From the NCBI GenBank assembly GCA_023212695.1, contig JALCCG010000019.1:62001-126000 (forward strand): 64,000 bases of DNA, written 5' to 3'. Origin of the DNA: Sporisorium sorghi (Eukaryota > Basidiomycota > Ustilaginomycetes > Ustilaginales > Ustilaginaceae). A model generated the notes under the pieces. It did not search any database, had not been told where the DNA came from, and saw only the letters and a list, made by a program, of their open reading frames with translations. This document shows, piece by piece, positions 60,637 through 64,000 of the stretch (positions are counted from its first letter, which is position 1; each line of letters starts with the position of its first letter). Position numbers and translations under genes: made by a program.

Positions 60637-62934
60637 GTGAAACGCACTGTTTCAATAGTTTTGCTCGCCGTGATCCTCTCAGTCTTCCTACTGCAAAGTA
60701 TGGCCTTTGCAGCTACTGATACTGGATTGTTGATGCCACCAGGTACAACTTCGGTTGATGGTGAAGGCAAACTTTTCAGTGATGAAAAGTTAGAGCAAAT
60801 GAAAAAGGATAAAGAGGACGCAAGCCTTACAGATGGAATCATGCTGGGGTTTATTCTAAGTCTTTTCAATGCTGTTCATATTAGTAGCTTACCAACATTA
60901 ATATTTGGCAATCCATATGGAGATTCTGGGACCCTCAATTACGGGATTTTTAGTGTAGGTGAAATGGAAAAAATCATTAATCCGATCTTAGGGTTATTAA
61001 CCGGATTATATACTCTCATTCTAACGGCTGCTATTATGGTTTCTGCTGCTAAATTTGGATTAAAAGCATACTCACCCCAGGCGAAGGCTGATTTCTGGAC
61101 AGACATAAATATGTGGGTGCTCTCAGCGTTCTTTATGGGTAGCTTTTGGTTGATTTTCAAAGTAATGATGAGTATAAATCTTGCACTCGTTTCCTCTATG
61201 TTCGATACCTTAAAGGCTACAGGTGCCGATGCAAACGGAGTATCGTTGATTGCTAGCGCTGGGAATTTTAATTTGGGTAATGCGATTGTTTATTTGGCGG
61301 AATTTGGACTCACTCTGTATTTGAACATCATCTATATCGCACGAAAAGTAATCATTATTTTTCTTGTGGTACTTTCACCATTTGCCGCGTACAGTTTGAT
61401 TTTTGCAAAAACTAGAGCGTTCTTTGGAACATGGATGAAAGAATTAGCGGGAAATATTTTTCTTCAGTCAATACACGCAATCACGATTTTTGTCTTTGCC
61501 CAGTTATCTAGTCTTGCTGGAGAGGGCGGAGCTGAAATCTATGCAACTATCTATAGGTTGGGTCTATTGATTATGTTTATACCTATAACCGGCATGATTT
61601 CGAGATGGCTTAATTTGGGAGATTCAAGTTCCAAACTTGGGCAAACAGCTACTATGATGGGAGCTGGCTCAGTAGCCGGTGCAATGATGCTAGCAAAAGG
61701 TGCCGGCAACATGTTGGGTGGTAAACGAGCTGGTGGTGCTATGTCAGGAGCAATGACCGGAGGGATGACTGGAGGAATGGCTCCTGGATCGGGCAGTATG
61801 TCCGGATCTGCTCCGGATATGGGTAGTGATGCAGGAATGACAGCCCTCACTATGGCAGCTAAAGGTGGATCCGGTTGGCAAAAGTTCAAGAATATTGCTG
61901 GTGGAGTAGGAGCCGTTGCCGGGGGTGCTGTTGGTCTAACTATGGGTCCGGCGGGTGTTGCGGTTGGTGCAAAGCTGGGTGGAACGGCCGTGAAGGGCGC
62001 TATGCAAGGTGCACGTAATGTAAGTGCTGGGGTTAAAAACAGTTCAATGATGGCCACTTCTGCATTTTTCCCTGAGGGTGTTAAGTCGGCTTACCAATCA
62101 GCATCAGGTTCAGGCTTCTTTACTAAGATGAGGAGCATGGGATCTACAGGCAAAGAGAATTTCTCAGACATGTGGAACCATCTCGGAGAACGTCGTCGGT
62201 TCATGGGAAACATGGGAGAAGCATTGGGTAGCACAGTTGGAGCGGGTGCAGTCGGTCAAAAGCTGGGCCATATGTTCTCAGGTGCAAGCAGAGGCCGTGT
62301 TCAAGGGGCAAGTGAGATGTTTGGTGGAATGAATGATATGACCTTGCCTAAATTAGCTCAGAAATATGCCGGACAAAATGTTACATGGGAACAGAACAAC
62401 AGTGGTTCAGCCTTTTATGCTCAAACGGCTAATGGTAAACAGCGTATTAGTAACTACGGAGCTGCTGACCCTACTTTGAAAAAAGGCGAGACTCGTGTCG
62501 CTGATTATAAATTCCCTGGTCATAACGAGAAATTTGAGCGTCAACCAAACGGCTCTTATAAATTATCTATGCCGCAGAGTTCGCAAGGGCATACATATGG
62601 GCCTAATGCAGTCGAAGGGCCTATCGGAATGTCTGGAGGTTCTAATGAACATATTGCTCGAACATCTGGAGCGTATATTCGAGGAGCTGATGGTTCTCGT
62701 TTTGAAGATAACCGGGTTGATGCAGCAAAGATTACGCCTGACAACTACTTCTCACACAACATAAAAGGTACGGATCGAAGGGATTGGAGTGATAAGGGGG
62801 CTGACTTATTATCTCGAAAAACTAAAGCTAGCACTGAATATACACCTCCAACAAACCAAACCAAGAAATTAAGCACTATAGCAAATCAAGCAGTTCGAGA
62901 ACGAGCACGAACAAAAAATAAGGTTGTACTTTAA
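60637..62934 (+). CDS. VirB6/TrbL-like polytopic channel protein
   Basis: 765 aa, GTG start directly after the VirB4 stop. Signal-like N-terminus (1-25), six or more helices between about 65 and 325, including IIFLVVLSPFAAYSLIFAKT and ELAGNIFLQSIHAITIFVFA, the conserved TrbL/VirB6 region. Then a Gly/Met/Ala-rich segment (about 345-460) and a soluble C-terminal part (about 500-765) with no known domain. Expected to form the inner-membrane part of the transfer channel. The C-terminal addition is unusual in length. Confidence 0.85.
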   Translation: MKRTVSIVLLAVILSVFLLQSMAFAATDTGLLMPPGTTSVDGEGKLFSDEKLEQMKKDKEDASLTDGIMLGFILSLFNAVHISSLPTLIFGNPYGDSGTLNYGIFSVGEMEKIINPILGLLTGLYTLILTAAIMVSAAKFGLKAYSPQAKADFWTDINMWVLSAFFMGSFWLIFKVMMSINLALVSSMFDTLKATGADANGVSLIASAGNFNLGNAIVYLAEFGLTLYLNIIYIARKVIIIFLVVLSPFAAYSLIFAKTRAFFGTWMKELAGNIFLQSIHAITIFVFAQLSSLAGEGGAEIYATIYRLGLLIMFIPITGMISRWLNLGDSSSKLGQTATMMGAGSVAGAMMLAKGAGNMLGGKRAGGAMSGAMTGGMTGGMAPGSGSMSGSAPDMGSDAGMTALTMAAKGGSGWQKFKNIAGGVGAVAGGAVGLTMGPAGVAVGAKLGGTAVKGAMQGARNVSAGVKNSSMMATSAFFPEGVKSAYQSASGSGFFTKMRSMGSTGKENFSDMWNHLGERRRFMGNMGEALGSTVGAGAVGQKLGHMFSGASRGRVQGASEMFGGMNDMTLPKLAQKYAGQNVTWEQNNSGSAFYAQTANGKQRISNYGAADPTLKKGETRVADYKFPGHNEKFERQPNGSYKLSMPQSSQGHTYGPNAVEGPIGMSGGSNEHIARTSGAYIRGADGSRFEDNRVDAAKITPDNYFSHNIKGTDRRDWSDKGADLLSRKTKASTEYTPPTNQTKKLSTIANQAVRERARTKNKVVL

Positions 62935-63000
62935 ACAAGATTGAGGATGGTTGGGATTTTTCTCAGTCATCCTCATGCTCTATGATTGGACGGTGGAGGT

Positions 63001-64000
63001 ATGAACCCTCAAGATCTAGCAAATGATGCAGCTGGTCAAGCAGGTGGTGCCGGCAAAAAAATCGCTGGGAAAATGGCCAGAAAAGCAGCGGGAAAAGCAT
63101 TGAAATTCCTGAAAAAAATTGCTAAGGAATTTATAAAAAAATTGATTTTGGTTGTTGGCAAAAGTCTGCTTGCCATATTAGGTCCTTGGGTGCTGGGTGC
63201 TTTGGCTGTTGTCTTAGTTGTGGCGATAATTCTTTCGGCGATTCCATTTGCCGATTGGTTTCTAGGTGGAAACTCCAGAAGTGAATCACAGAAAAAAGCG
63301 GATATTCAGTATGAGGAAAAGTTTAAAAAAGCGGCTGATAAGACAGTAGCAGAAATTAATAATATAGAAGCAAATGCAGCGTGGAAAGCCAACTTGATGA
63401 ACACTTTAAAACCAAGTTGGGGTATACCCGCTGCTTTGGTTCGATATCATATTGTAGTGAAAGATAAGAAAGTAAAGCTTTCCGATTATGATCCGGATGA
63501 CCTCATTCAATTATTTAAACCTACCTTTTCATATTCCACTATAACCGATGACATGGAAACAATTAAGACAGTAACATATTGCACTACTACGGATGAAGAG
63601 GGAAACACCCACACCACAGGCCCTACGACAAATATAACCTCTACGGCTAGACCAGCTCACAAGGTATTATCAGCTGCTACATTTAACTACGGAAATATGA
63701 ATATTAAACCATTAAAACGGTATTATCCAGGGGGAACTGAAACTAAAACAGATCAATGGGATGAAACTGGTACCAGCTCAAGTGGTGATTGCACTACTAC
63801 GTCCTATAGACAGTACGAGCATACTACAGTTGATGATAGATTCCAGCCTGTTCTTAATATTGATGGTCCAAAATTTCAAAGCGTGCTTATTGGGCAGGGA
63901 ATAAAGCAGGAAGATATGAAACTTGTGTATGAGTTTATTAAAACGGCTGATCCTACTTGGAATCCTTATTTGTATGGTGGAAACGGTAGCGGTAATGGCC
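63001..64000 (+). CDS. T4SS membrane-anchored protein, 3' end outside window
   Basis: At least 333 aa, open to the window end; ATG after GGTGGAGGT. N-terminal basic amphipathic region (KKIAGKMARKAAGKALKFLK), a membrane helix at about 58-82, then an extracellular region. In Gram-positive T4SS operons the gene after VirB6 usually encodes the wall hydrolase (VirB1-like), and WGIPAALVRYH and the TADPTWNPYLYGGNG end would fit its stalk, but no catalytic domain is visible yet. Confidence 0.7.
   Translation, partial: MNPQDLANDAAGQAGGAGKKIAGKMARKAAGKALKFLKKIAKEFIKKLILVVGKSLLAILGPWVLGALAVVLVVAIILSAIPFADWFLGGNSRSESQKKADIQYEEKFKKAADKTVAEINNIEANAAWKANLMNTLKPSWGIPAALVRYHIVVKDKKVKLSDYDPDDLIQLFKPTFSYSTITDDMETIKTVTYCTTTDEEGNTHTTGPTTNITSTARPAHKVLSAATFNYGNMNIKPLKRYYPGGTETKTDQWDETGTSSSGDCTTTSYRQYEHTTVDDRFQPVLNIDGPKFQSVLIGQGIKQEDMKLVYEFIKTADPTWNPYLYGGNGSGNG

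Overview
The window looks like part of a large, low-GC conjugative plasmid (or a related integrative element) from a Gram-positive host, most likely Paenibacillaceae. The evidence is the combination of PrgI/VirB4/VirB6/VirD4-type transfer genes, two giant secreted proteins with fibronectin-type repeats and C-terminal SLH domains, Firmicutes-type LexA boxes (GAAC-N4-GTTC), strong AGGAGG ribosome sites, and an iteron origin. The host assignment is inference. I see no rRNA, tRNA or CRISPR array.

Layout. 0-8 kb: an IS3-family element, small unknown and membrane genes, an SOS-controlled small gene and several decayed genes. 8-12.1 kb: replication module with a Rep-like initiator, nine 17-bp iterons, DnaA boxes and a second large, probably replication-associated protein. 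12.7-20 kb: a degenerate VirB11-like protein, the VirD4/TraG coupling protein, an S1-like protein and a replication-relaxation-like protein. 20-30 kb: zinc-finger primase, a TGT/DpdA-like candidate, a FEN nuclease split by an in-frame stop, a ligase BRCT remnant and many small unknown genes. 31-34 kb: two tandem divergent C5-cytosine methyltransferases. 34.5-46 kb: two SLH surface proteins. 47-52 kb: a canonical C5 methyltransferase, a DUF3343-like small protein and a DndC-like PP-loop enzyme. 52.2-53 kb: a group II intron remnant and a methyltransferase-related fragment. 53.4-56.7 kb: a plasmid DnaN-like clamp and a second SOS-controlled cluster. 56.7-64 kb: the start of a type IV secretion operon (pilin-like, PrgI, TraC-like, VirB4, VirB6, and a membrane protein running off the end).

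The most striking feature is not a gene. At least twenty transcription units begin with one of two families of structured leader RNA, each joined to an intrinsic terminator placed before the start codon. Class A (nine copies) has a short hairpin with loop AAGCA or GAGCA whose loop and 3' arm are also the 5' arm of the terminator, so the two folds exclude each other. Class B (eleven copies plus one possible) has a two-tier hairpin with inner stem GYC/GRC-like and loop ANGC, followed 10-40 nt later by a long terminator. Stem bases covary between copies while loops and geometry are kept. Class A precedes the replication initiator, coupling protein, S1-like protein, T4SS operon and both surface proteins; class B precedes primase, clamp, FEN nuclease, a methyltransferase and small unknown genes. 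This looks like an element-wide antitermination regulon. I do not recognise either RNA family, and the trans-acting factor is not identified.
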